Origin: Campylobacter concisus ATCC 51562
GTDB taxonomy: Bacteria; Campylobacterota; Campylobacteria; Campylobacterales; Campylobacteraceae
Length of the DNA stretch: 64,000 bases
Assembly (NCBI RefSeq): GCF_000466745.1
Contig: NZ_ANNI01000001.1
Span: 124,001 to 188,000 of the forward strand
Reading direction: 5' to 3'
Below are positions 15,731 through 26,644 of the stretch, piece by piece. The translations under genes and the position numbers were made by a program. The notes below the pieces were generated by a model that was not told where the DNA came from, did no database searches, and worked only from the letters and a program-made list of their open reading frames with translations. How positions within the stretch are numbered: position 1 is the first letter of the stretch; each line of letters opens with the position of its first letter.

Positions 15731-18004
15731 ATGATAAAAAGTTATGTTTTAGGTTTTCCAAGAATCGGAGAAAAAAGAGAGTTGAAGCGCGCATTAGAGG
15801 GCTTTTGGGCTGGTAAAGATGGCTTTAGCGAAGAGAATTTGCAAGAGACTGCAAAGACACTTCGCCACAGACACTGGAAATATCAACAAGACGCTGGCAT
15901 TTCGGCTATTAGCGTTAATGATTTTTCATTTTACGACCTAATGCTTGATAACATCATCGCTTTTGGCGCTACACCTCCAAGATTTGCAAATTTAAGCGGT
16001 TTGGAGCAATATTTTGCTTGCTCAAGAGGCAACAAAAACGGCGTTGCAATGGAGATGACAAAGTGGTTTAACACAAACTACCACTACATCGTGCCAGAGC
16101 TTAGTAGCGAGAGCAAATTTAGCCTAAAAGCGGACAAAATTTTAAATGAGTACAAAGAGGCAAAGTCTAACGGCGTAAAAGGCAAGGTAAATTTAATCGG
16201 CCCTATCACATTTTTGGCTCTTTCAAAGACTACTGATGGCAGCTGCCCATTTAAGCACCTTGACGCACTTGTAGGCGAGTACAAAAAGCTACTTGAGCAA
16301 ATTTCTAATCTTGATGATGAAATTTTAGTGCAGTTTGACGAGCCGATCTTTGTAACTGACAAGAATGAAAGCGACCTTTTGCCACTTATCACAAAGGTTT
16401 ATAACGAGCTAACAGGCGTTGCAAACAACATCAAGATCGTGTTTGCGACATATTTTGAGCATGCGATCAAGGCAGTTAGCGAAGTGGCTAAAACTAAAAT
16501 TTACGGCATCGCACTTGACTTTATCCATGGCAAGAGAAATTTCGAAGCACTTGAGACTATCAAAAATAGCCACTTGACACTATTTGCAGGCGTGATCGAT
16601 GGCAGAAATATCTGGAAAAGCAATATCGATGAGAAAGTAAAACTTGTTCGTGAAATTTCAGAGAAAATAGGCGGCAAAGACTTTTACATCGGCACTTCGT
16701 GCTCGCTTCTTCACGTACCATACACGCTAAAATATGAAGAGAATTTAAACCCTGAGATCAAAAGCTGGCTAAGCTTTGCGGTTGAGAAGCTTGATGAGAT
16801 CAAGATCATCACAAAACTAGCAAACGGCGAGAATCTAAACGATGCTGAGGCAAAAATTTATGAAGAAAATAAAAATGCCGTTAAAACTCGCGCTACTTCA
16901 AAGCTCATCCACTCTGAAAGCGTTCAAAACCGCGTTAAAAATTTAAGCAAATTTGAGCGTGATGAGAAATTTGAAGACCGCATCAAAATTCAACGTGAAA
17001 CGCTAAAATACGGCATATTGCCAACAACAACTATAGGCAGTTTCCCTCAAACGGTTGATCTTCGCGTGCTTCGCCAAAATTTCAAAAAAGGCGAGATCGA
17101 TGCGGCTGCTTATGAGGCAGGCATCAAAAAATATATCGACGAGTGCGTGAAATTCCAAGAAGATATCGGCCTAGACGTGCTAGTACACGGCGAGCCAGAG
17201 AGAAACGACATGGTCGAATATTTTGGTGAGCAGATTAGCGGATATGCATTTAGCCAAAATGGCTGGGTACAAAGCTACGGTAGCCGCTGCGTTAAGCCAC
17301 CACTTCTCTTTGGTGACGTAAGCCGTCCAGAGCCGATGACTGTTAAGTGGATGAAATACGCTCAAAGCATCACAAAACACGTAATGAAGGGCATGCTAAC
17401 TGGACCTGTAACGATGCTAAACTGGAGCTTTGTGCGTGATGACTTGCCAAGAAGTGAGGTGGCAAAACAGCTTGCGCTTTGTATCTATGACGAGATCGCA
17501 GACCTTCAAAATGCAGGCATCAGAGTGATCCAAGTCGATGAGGCAGCGTTTAAAGAGGGCTATCCACTAAGAGCTGAAAATATCCCAGCTTATGAGAAAT
17601 TTGCGGTTGATTGCTTCAAGCTTTCAGTAAGCTCGGCTGAGGCAAAAACTCAGATCCATACGCATATGTGCTACTCTGAATTTAACGATATCATCAAGAC
17701 CATTGAGGCAATGGATGCTGATGTTATCAGTATCGAGACTGCAAGAAGTGGTAACGAGCTACTAAAAATTTTCAAAGCCGTTGGCTACAAACAAGAGGTC
17801 GGACCTGGCGTTTACGACATCCACAGCCCACGTGTGCCAAGTGTCGAAGAGATCGTCGCTCAGATCAAAGCTCTGCTTGAAGTCTTGCCAAAAGAGCAAC
17901 TCTGGATCAACCCAGATTGTGGCCTAAAAACTAGAAAATGGGAAGAGGTCGAGCCAAGCCTTAAAAATATGGTAGAAGCTGTCAAGATCGTAAGAGGTCT
18001 ATAA
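15731..18004 (+). CDS. metE: Cobalamin-independent methionine synthase
   Basis: A 757-residue enzyme that moves the methyl of 5-methyl-tetrahydropteroyl-polyglutamate to homocysteine. The N-terminal domain begins VLGFPRIGEKRELK. The C-terminal catalytic domain has TTTIGSFPQTVDLR, the zinc-binding THMCYSEF motif (His and Cys ligands) and NPDCGLKTRKW (Cys ligand). Length is standard. An AAAAAGGAT ribosome site precedes the ATG. It is followed by a metF-type gene, so the pair makes and uses methyl-folate. The long upstream leader suggests regulation (see 15247-15690). Confidence 0.96.
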   Translation: MIKSYVLGFPRIGEKRELKRALEGFWAGKDGFSEENLQETAKTLRHRHWKYQQDAGISAISVNDFSFYDLMLDNIIAFGATPPRFANLSGLEQYFACSRGNKNGVAMEMTKWFNTNYHYIVPELSSESKFSLKADKILNEYKEAKSNGVKGKVNLIGPITFLALSKTTDGSCPFKHLDALVGEYKKLLEQISNLDDEILVQFDEPIFVTDKNESDLLPLITKVYNELTGVANNIKIVFATYFEHAIKAVSEVAKTKIYGIALDFIHGKRNFEALETIKNSHLTLFAGVIDGRNIWKSNIDEKVKLVREISEKIGGKDFYIGTSCSLLHVPYTLKYEENLNPEIKSWLSFAVEKLDEIKIITKLANGENLNDAEAKIYEENKNAVKTRATSKLIHSESVQNRVKNLSKFERDEKFEDRIKIQRETLKYGILPTTTIGSFPQTVDLRVLRQNFKKGEIDAAAYEAGIKKYIDECVKFQEDIGLDVLVHGEPERNDMVEYFGEQISGYAFSQNGWVQSYGSRCVKPPLLFGDVSRPEPMTVKWMKYAQSITKHVMKGMLTGPVTMLNWSFVRDDLPRSEVAKQLALCIYDEIADLQNAGIRVIQVDEAAFKEGYPLRAENIPAYEKFAVDCFKLSVSSAEAKTQIHTHMCYSEFNDIIKTIEAMDADVISIETARSGNELLKIFKAVGYKQEVGPGVYDIHSPRVPSVEEIVAQIKALLEVLPKEQLWINPDCGLKTRKWEEVEPSLKNMVEAVKIVRGL

Positions 18005-18011
18005 TACAAAT

Positions 18012-18040
18012 TTTAGCGTCTAGCAAGCCTAGGCGCTAAA
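18012..18040 (+). other. Hairpin between metE and metF
   Basis: TTTAGCG (18012-18018) pairs with CGCTAAA (18034-18040), and CTAG pairs inside, giving a strong stem 8 bases after metE. No T-tract follows, so it may set the metE/metF transcript ratio rather than stop transcription. Confidence 0.5.
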
Positions 18041-18070
18041 CTCCGTTTAAATTTCAAAAAAAGTTAGAAA

Positions 18071-18958
18071 ATGTTAAAAGATAAGATCATAAACAATGAA
18101 AGTGGCATAGTGCTTTATGGCCTAACGCCTCCAAAGGCTGAATTTGACGAGGTGAAGCTTAAAGAGATCGCTGCAAAATGGGACAAGAGGATCACGGACG
18201 TGCAGGCTGATGGCTTGGTGCTTTACGAGATCCAAGACGAAAGTAGTCGCATAAAAAGCGAGCGAACTTTTGAATTTAGCGATACATTAAGCCCTGAAAT
18301 TTACTATTCGAAATATCTAAATTTAAAGACGCCAAGCATCTTTTATAGAGTTGCGAATAAATATAATGAGAGCGAATTTAGAGCAAATTTAGCAAAAAGT
18401 AGTAGCGATATAAATGTCTTTGTCGGCGTTGCTTCTGGCAAGGTAGAGCCTAAAATGGGCTTAGAGCGTGCTTATGAGATCGCTAGAGATGAGTTTAAAG
18501 AGCTTGTAGTGGGCGGTGTTTGCATAGCTGAGAGGCACGCTAAAAAGGGCGATGAAGAGCAAAGGATGAGCCAAAAAGCCAAAATGGGGGCGAAATTTTT
18601 CATCTCGCAGGCGGTTTTTGATATAAATTTGGCTAAAAATTTACTAACAAGCGTGGCAAAAAGCGGGTTAAATTTGCCTATTATTTTGACATTTACGACT
18701 TGTGGCACGCCAAAAACGCTAGAGTTTATCAAGTGGCTTGGCATAAGCGTTGATGAAAAGAGCGAGAAAAGGATGCTTCAGAGTAATAATTTTTTAGCCA
18801 CGGCATCGCAAATTTGCCTTGAAAATTTTGCAGAGCTTTATGAATTTGCTAAAAAGCTTGGTATAAATATCGGTGTCAATGTTGAAAGTGTAATGGCAAA
18901 AAGAGCCGAGATAGAAGCGAGCCTAGAGCTAACGCATAAGATGAGAGAGGTGTTTTGA
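18071..18958 (+). CDS. metF: Divergent methylenetetrahydrofolate reductase
   Basis: The 295-residue protein has the length and barrel pattern of MetF (for example FISQAVFDINLAKNL near residue 178, like the TQFFFD strand of E. coli). It follows metE, as metF does in C. jejuni. It should reduce 5,10-methylene-THF to the methyl donor used by MetE. The N-terminal motif is abnormal: E. coli has SFEFFPP with catalytic Glu28, but here the aligned stretch is VLYGLTPPK and the Glu is missing. The QDESSRIKSERTF stretch is unlike classic MetF. It may use a substitute acid or have a changed role. The symbol follows context. Confidence 0.65.
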   Translation: MLKDKIINNESGIVLYGLTPPKAEFDEVKLKEIAAKWDKRITDVQADGLVLYEIQDESSRIKSERTFEFSDTLSPEIYYSKYLNLKTPSIFYRVANKYNESEFRANLAKSSSDINVFVGVASGKVEPKMGLERAYEIARDEFKELVVGGVCIAERHAKKGDEEQRMSQKAKMGAKFFISQAVFDINLAKNLLTSVAKSGLNLPIILTFTTCGTPKTLEFIKWLGISVDEKSEKRMLQSNNFLATASQICLENFAELYEFAKKLGINIGVNVESVMAKRAEIEASLELTHKMREVF

Positions 18959-19036
18959 TAGTTTTAGTAAGTTCTTAGTCTTTTTTAGCTTTAATTATAT
19001 AAGATTTTTAAGCTCATTTTAAAGTAGATAAAATTT

Positions 19037-20407
19037 ATGACAAATATATTATTATGTGGTGGTTCTGGTACGAGGTTGTGGCCTATTAGTAGGACTTTAA
19101 TGCCAAAACAATTTATTAAATTATTTGACGATAGATCACTTTTTCAGCTAACTGCACTACGAAATAGTGAAATTTGTGACAATACATTTGTTATTACAAA
19201 TATCGATCACTACTACTTGGCGATGGATCAGATAGAGAATTTAAATATCACAAATTTTAAATATCTGCTCGAGCCAGTCGGTAGAAATACTGCACCAGCG
19301 ATCACATTAGCTTGCCTCGCACTTGATCCAAATGAGATTGTTTTAGTAACGCCATCGGATCATTTGATAAAAGAGATTAAAGCATACCACATAAGCGTAA
19401 AAGCCGCAAAGGAGCTGGCAGAGCAAAATTTTTTGGTTACTTTTGGCATAAAGCCAAGGTCGCCTGAGACAGGATTTGGATATATAGAGAGCTATAATGG
19501 TGATGTGAAGGCTTTTTATGAAAAGCCAGACTATGAAAGGGCATTGAAATTTCTAAAAGATCAAAATTTCTACTGGAATTCAGGTATGTTTGTCTTTAAG
19601 GCAGGCGTTTTCTTGGATCAGATGAAAACTTTTGCTCCTGAGATACTTGAAGCATGTAAATTAGCTTTTGATAACGCAAAAAAAGACGAAATTGATATCA
19701 AGATAGATGTTATTGACATGCAAAATATTCCGCAAAATAGCATAGATTATGCTGTGATGGAAAAGTCTGATATCGTAAAAATGGTAGCCCTAGATGCATC
19801 TTGGAGTGATCTTGGAAGTTTTGATAGTTTGGATGAGCAGCTACAAAAAGATATCAATGGAAACACAATAAATAGCGATCTGGTGCAGATAAATTCTCAC
19901 AATAATCTAGTCCTATCTAGTGGTAAAAAAATAGCTTTGATAGATGTTGATGATCTAACTATAGTTGATACAAAAGATGCTCTTTTAATATCTAAAAAAT
20001 CCTCTAGCCAAAAAGTAAAAAATGTGGTGGAAATTTTAAAAGAGGAGAGCTCTGAGCTTTGTAATACTCATCTTACTACGAACAGACCATGGGGAAACTA
20101 CACTGTCCTTGAAAATCAAGATGGTTATAAGATAAAGATAATAGAGGTAAAACCTGGCAAAAGACTATCTTTGCAAAAGCATTTTCATAGAAATGAGCAT
20201 TGGATAGTGTTATCAGGTAGTGCTACCGTTACGATAGGTGAGACAACTAGACTCGTTTGTCCTAATGAGTCTATCTATATAAAAATGGGTGAAATTCATA
20301 GGCTGTCTAATGAAGGAAAAATTCCTGTGGTTTTAATAGAAGCTCAGGTCGGTGAATATACAGGTGAAGATGATATAATTCGCCTAGATGATGATTTTAA
20401 AAGGTGA
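19037..20407 (+). CDS. manC: Mannose-1-phosphate guanylyltransferase / mannose-6-phosphate isomerase
   Basis: A 456-residue bifunctional enzyme. The N-terminal nucleotidyltransferase starts ILLCGGSGTRLWPISR and has FYEKPDYERAL and WNSGMFVFKAG. The C-terminal cupin isomerase part (about 345-456) has NRPWGNYTVLE, GKRLSLQKHFHRNEHWIVL and GEIHRLSNEG. It makes GDP-mannose, the precursor used by gmd directly downstream (3-base gap). It is the first gene of the glycan island and probably the start of its transcript. No phosphomannomutase gene is in the window. Confidence 0.92.
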   Translation: MTNILLCGGSGTRLWPISRTLMPKQFIKLFDDRSLFQLTALRNSEICDNTFVITNIDHYYLAMDQIENLNITNFKYLLEPVGRNTAPAITLACLALDPNEIVLVTPSDHLIKEIKAYHISVKAAKELAEQNFLVTFGIKPRSPETGFGYIESYNGDVKAFYEKPDYERALKFLKDQNFYWNSGMFVFKAGVFLDQMKTFAPEILEACKLAFDNAKKDEIDIKIDVIDMQNIPQNSIDYAVMEKSDIVKMVALDASWSDLGSFDSLDEQLQKDINGNTINSDLVQINSHNNLVLSSGKKIALIDVDDLTIVDTKDALLISKKSSSQKVKNVVEILKEESSELCNTHLTTNRPWGNYTVLENQDGYKIKIIEVKPGKRLSLQKHFHRNEHWIVLSGSATVTIGETTRLVCPNESIYIKMGEIHRLSNEGKIPVVLIEAQVGEYTGEDDIIRLDDDFKR

Positions 20408-20410
20408 TTT

Positions 20411-21553
20411 ATGGATAAAAAAGTAGCGTTAATAACTGGTATAACTGGTCAAGATGGATCGTATTTAGCGGAATTTTTACTAAAAAAGGGCTATATAGTC
20501 CATGGTGTAAAAAGGCGAACGAGTCTTTTTAATACAGATAGGATAGATCATCTTTACCAAGATCCTCATGTTGATAATAGAAATTTTTTCTTGCACTATG
20601 GCGATATGACAGACTCTATGAACTTAACAAGGATCATCCAAGAGGTACAGCCAGATGAAATTTATAACCTAGCTGCCATGAGTCACGTGCATGTAAGCTT
20701 TGAAACTCCAGAATATGTCGCAAATGCTGATGGCACAGGCACTCTTAGACTACTTGAAGCTATAAGGATATTAGGACTTGAGAAAAAGACTAAAATTTAT
20801 CAAGCCTCTACCTCTGAGCTTTATGGAAAAGTGCAAGAGACACCGCAAAGCGAGACTACACCGTTTTATCCAAGAAGCCCTTATGCTGTCGCAAAGATGT
20901 ATGCATACTGGATAACGGTTAATTATAGAGAGGCTTATGGCATTTTTGCTTGTAATGGTATATTGTTTAATCATGAATCGCCAGTTAGAGGCGAGACATT
21001 TGTCACTAGAAAGATCACAAGAGCAGCTAGTAAGATAGCGCTTGGACTTCAGGACAAACTTTATCTTGGAAATTTAGATGCCAAAAGAGACTGGGGGCAT
21101 GCAAAAGATTATGTAAAGATGATGTGGATGATATTACAAGCCCCAGAGCCAGAAGACTGGGTGATAGCAACTGGACAAACAACAGCAGTTAGAGATTTTG
21201 TAAAATTTGCATTTGCTTATGCTGGCATAAATTTGAGATTTGAAGGGGCTGGCGTAAATGAGGTAGGAGTTGTGGATTTTCTAAATTTTGAAAAAGCAAA
21301 AGAGTTAAATTTAAATTTGTCCCACTTAAGTATCGGACAAACTGTGGTTTGCGTAGATCCAAGATATTTTAGGCCAACAGAGGTTGATTTGCTACTTGGA
21401 GATCCTAGTAAAGCAGAGAAAAAACTAGGCTGGAAGAGAGAATTTAACCTTCAAGATCTAGTAAACGATATGATGAAGTCGGACTTAAAGCTCATGACAA
21501 AAGATGTCTATCTAAAAGATGGCGGATATGAGACAATGAGCTATTTTGAGTAA
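20411..21553 (+). CDS. gmd: GDP-mannose 4,6-dehydratase
   Basis: A 380-residue short-chain dehydrogenase that turns GDP-mannose into GDP-4-keto-6-deoxymannose. NAD(P)-binding motif [17 protein letters not shown] at the N-terminus, then [15 protein letters not shown], the catalytic Thr/Ser stretch STSELYGK and the [10 protein letters not shown] motif (Tyr and Lys). It is followed by fcl after 3 bases. Its product is a branch point: Fcl makes GDP-fucose, while the aminotransferase at 39359 may make GDP-perosamine. Confidence 0.95.
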   Translation: MDKKVALITGITGQDGSYLAEFLLKKGYIVHGVKRRTSLFNTDRIDHLYQDPHVDNRNFFLHYGDMTDSMNLTRIIQEVQPDEIYNLAAMSHVHVSFETPEYVANADGTGTLRLLEAIRILGLEKKTKIYQASTSELYGKVQETPQSETTPFYPRSPYAVAKMYAYWITVNYREAYGIFACNGILFNHESPVRGETFVTRKITRAASKIALGLQDKLYLGNLDAKRDWGHAKDYVKMMWMILQAPEPEDWVIATGQTTAVRDFVKFAFAYAGINLRFEGAGVNEVGVVDFLNFEKAKELNLNLSHLSIGQTVVCVDPRYFRPTEVDLLLGDPSKAEKKLGWKREFNLQDLVNDMMKSDLKLMTKDVYLKDGGYETMSYFE

Positions 21554-21556
21554 AAA

Positions 21557-22603
21557 ATGGATAAAAATAGTAAGATTTATGTAGCAGGGCATAAGGGACT
21601 GGTGGGTTCTGCTATAGTAAGAAATTTAAAATCAAAAGGCTATGAAAATATAATCACAAGAACCCATAGCGAGCTTGATCTTATGGATCAAAAAGCGGTT
21701 TATGAGTTTTTTGAAAAAGAAAAGCCCGAGTATGTAGTGCTAGCTGCTGCAAAGGTTGGCGGAATAGTGGCTAATAGTACTTATAGGGCTGATTTTATAT
21801 ATGAAAACTTACAAATTCAAAATAATGTGATCCATCAAAGCTATGTGCATAAGGTAAAAAAACTACTATTTCTGGGAAGTACTTGCATATATCCTAAAAA
21901 TGCCCCACAGCCAATGAGCGAAGATGTGCTTTTGGCATCTCCACTTGAATACACAAATGAGCCATATGCGATCGCTAAAATAGCCGGCATGAAGATGTGT
22001 GAGAGTTATAATCTGCAGTACGGTACAAATTTTATATCTGTGATGCCTACAAATTTATATGGTCCAAACGATAACTTTGATCTAGAAACCTCGCATGTAT
22101 TGCCAGCACTTATAAGAAAGATACACCTAGCAAAACTTTTAAACGAAGAAAAATTTGACGTAGTGGTAAAAGATCTAAAAGTAAAAGATCTAAATGAAGC
22201 TATGGCTTATCTTGGTAAATTTGGCATTTCAAAAGATAGAGTAGAAGTTTGGGGTACAGGAGAGCCTAGACGAGAGTTTCTACACTCAGAAGATATGGCC
22301 GATGCTTGCGTATTTTTACTGGAAAATAGAGACTTTAAAGATACTTATGGCAAAAATAGCAAAGAGATAAGAAATACGCATATAAATATAGGAACTGGCA
22401 AAGATATCTCTATAAAAGAGCTAGTAAACTTGGTTAAAAATATAATTGGCTTTAAAGGTGAACTATACTTTAATGATAACAAGCCTGATGGCACGATGCT
22501 AAAACTAACGGATTCCTCAAAGCTCCATTCTCTTGGTTGGAAGCATAAAGTAGAGCTTGAATACGGGATAAAGACACTTTATGAGTGGTATTTAAATGAC
22601 TAA
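21557..22603 (+). CDS. fcl: GDP-L-fucose synthase
   Basis: A 348-residue epimerase/reductase that converts GDP-4-keto-6-deoxymannose to GDP-L-fucose. It has [17 protein letters not shown] (nucleotide loop), [16 protein letters not shown] and [15 protein letters not shown] (Tyr and Lys). An insertion around residues 195-225 ([17 protein letters not shown]) makes it longer than E. coli Fcl (about 320). The stop overlaps the next start by 8 bases. If the GT-A and GT-B enzymes downstream use GDP-fucose, the glycan should contain L-fucose or a derivative. Confidence 0.92.
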   Translation: MDKNSKIYVAGHKGLVGSAIVRNLKSKGYENIITRTHSELDLMDQKAVYEFFEKEKPEYVVLAAAKVGGIVANSTYRADFIYENLQIQNNVIHQSYVHKVKKLLFLGSTCIYPKNAPQPMSEDVLLASPLEYTNEPYAIAKIAGMKMCESYNLQYGTNFISVMPTNLYGPNDNFDLETSHVLPALIRKIHLAKLLNEEKFDVVVKDLKVKDLNEAMAYLGKFGISKDRVEVWGTGEPRREFLHSEDMADACVFLLENRDFKDTYGKNSKEIRNTHINIGTGKDISIKELVNLVKNIIGFKGELYFNDNKPDGTMLKLTDSSKLHSLGWKHKVELEYGIKTLYEWYLND

Positions 22604-24284
22604 TTTGAAAAAGCTATTGGCAATAACAACAAGACAAGAAAAGAAAAATTTTATTATTTTGATTTTTATGAGTATTTTTTTGTCGGTTATTGAAACCATT
22701 GGAATATCTGCTATTATGCCGTTTATTACCCTAGCATCAGATCCATCAAAAATAGTTGGTAACGAATATTCAAAAAAAATTTATGACTTTTTTGACTTTT
22801 CTACTACTACTAATTTTATGATTTTTTTTGGTCTTTTTTTAATAGGTTTTTATATTTTTAGAGCTTTTTACTCGATATTTTATAATTATTTGCTTAATAA
22901 ATTTGCATTTGGAAGATTTCATTCTTTTGCATTTAGACTTTTTAAAAACTATACAAATTTACCGTATAAAAGATTTGTAAAAAGAAATAGTTCGGAACTA
23001 ACAAAGACTATTGTAAATGAAGCTTCAAACCTTTCTTTTTATATGCAAAGCTTACTTTTGATATTCTCAGAATTTTTTACTATAGTATTGCTGTATGCCT
23101 TATTGCTTTTAATGAATTGGAAAATGACTCTAGTTTTAACTATTCTTTTGGGGGCAAAAGTATTATTTCTATTGTTTTTTCTAAAAAAAAGAATAGAAAA
23201 AGAAGGCACAAGAAGATCAATAATGCAATCAAAATTTTATAAAATTTTAAATGAAACATTTGGAAATTTTAAAATTATAAAACTTATACAGAATGAACAA
23301 AAACTTTATAGTGAATTTTCTAGTATAAGCTATGGTTATGCAAAAGCCAATATTGTAAGCAATACTTTAAACCAACTACCTAGACTCTCGTTAGAAACGA
23401 TTGGGTTTGGTGTTCTTATAGGAATTGTTGTCTACGTTCTTTTTAAATATAATGATGCAAACTTTGTTTTGCCAATCATTTCTATGTATGCTCTAGCTTT
23501 ATATAGAATTCTTCCTGCTTTAAATAGAATACTTTCTAACTATAATACTCTTTTGTTTTTATCTAGCTCTCTTGATATTGTATATAGCGATCTTAGCTAT
23601 ACTCCGCAAACAGAAGGTAAAGATTTTATGGATTTTAAAAACAAAATAGAACTAATAAATGTAAGTTTTGAATATAATAAAAATAAAAATGTTCTTAAAA
23701 ATATCAATATAACTATAAATAAAGGCGATAAAATTGCTTTTGTAGGAGAGAGTGGGAGTGGAAAGTCCACACTAGTTGACTTAATTATCGGATTATATAA
23801 ACCTCTTAGTGGCGAAATAATCATAGATGGAAAGAAATTAACTTATGATAATATAAAATCTTATAGATCAAAAGTAGGCTATATACCACAATCGATATAT
23901 CTTTTTGATGGTACAGTCGGAGAAAATGTGGCTTTTGGCTATGAATATGATAAAGAAAGAATAATAGAAGTCTTAAAGAAGGCTAATATATATGATTTCT
24001 TATCCTCAAAAGAAGGGATAGACACACTGGTTGGAGATGGTGGAATTCAGTTGAGTGGCGGACAAAAACAAAGAATAGGAATAGCTAGAGCTCTATATAG
24101 TGACCCCGAAATTTTAGTATTAGATGAAGCAACAAGTGCTTTAGATAATGAAACAGAGGCAAAAATAATGGACGAGATATATGAAATAAGTCAAGATAAG
24201 ACATTATTAATAATCGCACACAGATTAAGTACAATTGAAAGATGTGATAGGAAGATAATGCTATCTAATGGAAAAATAATATGA
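22596..24284 (+). CDS. ABC-type glycan-lipid flippase, PglK-like
   Basis: The 562-residue half-transporter has about six membrane helices in residues 1-320 and then an ATPase: Walker [10 protein letters not shown] (about 383-391), signature LSGGQKQR, Walker [13 protein letters not shown] and the switch His in IIAHRLSTI. Such fused transporters (PglK/WlaB of C. jejuni) flip undecaprenyl-linked oligosaccharides to the periplasm. Place and type suggest that it flips the glycan built by this island. It is notably more AT-rich than gmd/fcl, suggesting a separate origin. The stop overlaps legB by 4 bases. Confidence 0.88.
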   Translation: MTNLKKLLAITTRQEKKNFIILIFMSIFLSVIETIGISAIMPFITLASDPSKIVGNEYSKKIYDFFDFSTTTNFMIFFGLFLIGFYIFRAFYSIFYNYLLNKFAFGRFHSFAFRLFKNYTNLPYKRFVKRNSSELTKTIVNEASNLSFYMQSLLLIFSEFFTIVLLYALLLLMNWKMTLVLTILLGAKVLFLLFFLKKRIEKEGTRRSIMQSKFYKILNETFGNFKIIKLIQNEQKLYSEFSSISYGYAKANIVSNTLNQLPRLSLETIGFGVLIGIVVYVLFKYNDANFVLPIISMYALALYRILPALNRILSNYNTLLFLSSSLDIVYSDLSYTPQTEGKDFMDFKNKIELINVSFEYNKNKNVLKNINITINKGDKIAFVGESGSGKSTLVDLIIGLYKPLSGEIIIDGKKLTYDNIKSYRSKVGYIPQSIYLFDGTVGENVAFGYEYDKERIIEVLKKANIYDFLSSKEGIDTLVGDGGIQLSGGQKQRIGIARALYSDPEILVLDEATSALDNETEAKIMDEIYEISQDKTLLIIAHRLSTIERCDRKIMLSNGKII

Positions 24285-25471
24285 ACAATATCTTAAGTTT
24301 AATAGGACGCACGAAAAACCTTTTTGAAGATGACATAAATGTGCTTGGTAAAAATTTAAAAGAGATAGTTTCAAGTTCGAGCTTTCTAGTTATTGGTGGT
24401 GCTGGTTCTATCGGTTCAGCCGTGACAAAAGAAATTTTTATAAGAGATCCAAAAAAACTATACGTCGTCGATATTTCTGAAAATAACCTTGTTGAGCTAG
24501 TGCGTGACATAAGAAGCGAGTTTGGATATATAAATGGTGACTTTAAAACTTTTGCCATAGATGTTGCAAGTGCTGAGTTTGACGCACTTGTGTCACAAAG
24601 TGGCGGATTTGACTACGTCTTAAATTTATCAGCACTAAAGCATGTTAGAAGCGAAAAAGATCCGTTTACGCTTATGAGGATGCTCGAAACAAACATCTTT
24701 AATACCGACAAAACGCTAACGCAAGCCTTTAGTATGAATTCAAAAAAATACTTTTGCGTTAGCACCGACAAGGCGGCAAACCCTGTAAATTTAATGGGAG
24801 CTAGCAAGCGCATCATGGAGATGTTTGCGTTTAGACACTCTTTAGAGATCGACGTCTCAATGGCTAGATTTGCAAATGTGGCATTTAGCGATGGTTCACT
24901 TCTTTTTGGCTTTCAAAAACGCATAGAAAAGTCTCAGCCCATAGTCGCCCCAAACGACGTCAGGCGCTACTTCCTAACGCCAAAGGAGAGCGGTGAGCTC
25001 TGCCTTTTAAGTACCATTTTTGGAGAAAACAGAGATATATTTTTCCCAAAATTAGATCAAAATTTAGATCTTATAACATTTAGCGAGATAGCCAAGCGGT
25101 ACTTAACAAATTTAGGCTACGAGCCATTTTTGTGTGAAAATGAGGAAGAGGCTAGAAAGCTTGCGAAAGTGCTTCCAAAAGATGGCTTTTATCCTTGTCT
25201 TTTTGCGCCTAGTGACACGACTGGAGAGAAGGACTACGAGGAGTTTTTCGTTGACGGCGAGAGACTTGACATGCAAAGGCTTCAAAATATCGGCATAGTC
25301 AAAAATGATGCAAATTTTGACAGCAAAAAGCTAGAAATTTTTAAAAACAATATCTTAAATTTAAAATCGAGCTTGGCATGGAACAAAGAGGACGTTTTGC
25401 GCGAAGTTTTCGAGCTCATACCAAATTTTATGCATAAAGAAACAGGAAAATATCTCGATGAGAAAATGTGA
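24281..25471 (+). CDS. legB: Nucleotide-GlcNAc 4,6-dehydratase, LegB type
   Basis: A 396-residue SDR with an N-terminal extension before the NAD loop (VIGGAGSIGSAVTKEIF) and catalytic-region motifs SALKHVRSEKDPF and STDKAANPVNLMGASKR. In C. jejuni the matching enzyme (Cj1319) removes water from GDP-GlcNAc as first committed step to legionaminic acid. Presence of ptmE (GDP-sugar maker) in this island supports GDP rather than UDP as carrier. It overlaps legC by 14 bases. A PglF/CapD-type UDP enzyme is the alternative. Confidence 0.85.
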   Translation: MNNILSLIGRTKNLFEDDINVLGKNLKEIVSSSSFLVIGGAGSIGSAVTKEIFIRDPKKLYVVDISENNLVELVRDIRSEFGYINGDFKTFAIDVASAEFDALVSQSGGFDYVLNLSALKHVRSEKDPFTLMRMLETNIFNTDKTLTQAFSMNSKKYFCVSTDKAANPVNLMGASKRIMEMFAFRHSLEIDVSMARFANVAFSDGSLLFGFQKRIEKSQPIVAPNDVRRYFLTPKESGELCLLSTIFGENRDIFFPKLDQNLDLITFSEIAKRYLTNLGYEPFLCENEEEARKLAKVLPKDGFYPCLFAPSDTTGEKDYEEFFVDGERLDMQRLQNIGIVKNDANFDSKKLEIFKNNILNLKSSLAWNKEDVLREVFELIPNFMHKETGKYLDEKM

Positions 25472-26609
25472 TTTTGACGAGGTTTTGAAATTTATAAAAA
25501 GCACCTTTGGCAAGGACAAAGTCCCGCTTCACGAGCCAAAATTTATAGGCAACGAGAAAAAATATCTGCTTGAGTGCATCGACTCTAGCTTTGTCTCAAG
25601 TGTCGGTAAATTTGTCGATGAGCTTGAGAGCAAGCTAGCTCAAATGGTCGGTGCTAAATTCGCAGTTGCCACGACAAATGGCACCTCTGCGCTTCACATC
25701 TGCCTAAAGCTAGCTGGCGTAGAGCAAAATGACGAAGTGATCACCCAGCCAGTTACCTTTATAGCCACTTGCAACGCCATTAGCTACCTTTTTGCGAAGC
25801 CGGTTTTTGTGGACGTTGACCTTGACACACTCGGTATGTCGCCAGCGTCGCTTAGTGCGTTTTTGGAGAAAAACTGCGAGCTAAAAGAGGGCAAATGTAT
25901 AAATAAAACTAGCGGTAGGATAGTGCGTGCTTGCGTGCCTATGCATACTTTTGGGCTGCCTTGCAAGATAGATGAGATAGCTGAAATTTGCAAGCGTTGG
26001 AATATCTCTTTGGTAGAAGACTGCGCCGAGAGCCTTGGTAGCTACTATAAAGGCACTCATACGGGAAATTTTGGCAAGCTTGCAGCGATGAGCTTTAATG
26101 GCAATAAGATCGTCACAAGTGGAGGTGGTGGAGCTATCATCACAAACGACGAGGAGATAGCAAAGCACGCTAAATTTATCACCACAACGGCCAAGGTGCC
26201 ACATCCTTTTGAATACCGCCACAGCGAGATCGGCTACAACTACCGCCTACCAAATTTAAATGCGGCCCTACTTGTGGCGCAGCTTGAGAATTTGGAACTA
26301 TTTTTAAAGAGCAAACGCGAGCTTGCGATGATCTATAAAGAGTATTTTTCTAAATTTGATGATGTGAAATTTATAGATGAGTCAGCAGATGCTAGGTCAA
26401 ATTTTTGGCTAAATGCGGTGCTGTTTGAGAGCCATGAAAAACGAGATGAGTTTTTAAAATTTAGCAACGAAAATGGCGTTTTCACACGCCCTATCTGGCA
26501 GCTCATGAATGAGCTTGATATGTTTAAGGACTGCCAAAGAGATGAGTTAAAAAATGCTAAATTTCTAAGTGATAGGATAGTAAATATCCCAAGTAGTGCA
26601 AGGGTGTAG
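25458..26609 (+). CDS. legC: Sugar 4-aminotransferase, LegC type
   Basis: A 383-residue DegT/DnrJ/EryC1 PLP enzyme. The Schiff-base Lys is in SFNGNKIVTSGGGG; other marks are ATTNGTSALHICLKL and VEDCAESLGSYYKG. It transfers an amino group to C4 of the 4-keto-6-deoxy sugar made by LegB; this nitrogen becomes N7 of legionaminic acid. The start overlaps legB, so the two are coupled. The following gene encodes a formyltransferase, which suggests what happens to this amine. Confidence 0.87.
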   Translation: MRKCDFDEVLKFIKSTFGKDKVPLHEPKFIGNEKKYLLECIDSSFVSSVGKFVDELESKLAQMVGAKFAVATTNGTSALHICLKLAGVEQNDEVITQPVTFIATCNAISYLFAKPVFVDVDLDTLGMSPASLSAFLEKNCELKEGKCINKTSGRIVRACVPMHTFGLPCKIDEIAEICKRWNISLVEDCAESLGSYYKGTHTGNFGKLAAMSFNGNKIVTSGGGGAIITNDEEIAKHAKFITTTAKVPHPFEYRHSEIGYNYRLPNLNAALLVAQLENLELFLKSKRELAMIYKEYFSKFDDVKFIDESADARSNFWLNAVLFESHEKRDEFLKFSNENGVFTRPIWQLMNELDMFKDCQRDELKNAKFLSDRIVNIPSSARV

Positions 26610-26644
26610 CTTTTGTATATGCAAAATAATATAAGGAGAGTAGT

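Noticed and set aside
22596-24284. Drug-efflux ABC transporter
   Set aside because: The context and PglK-like layout within a glycan operon favour a lipid-linked oligosaccharide flippase.
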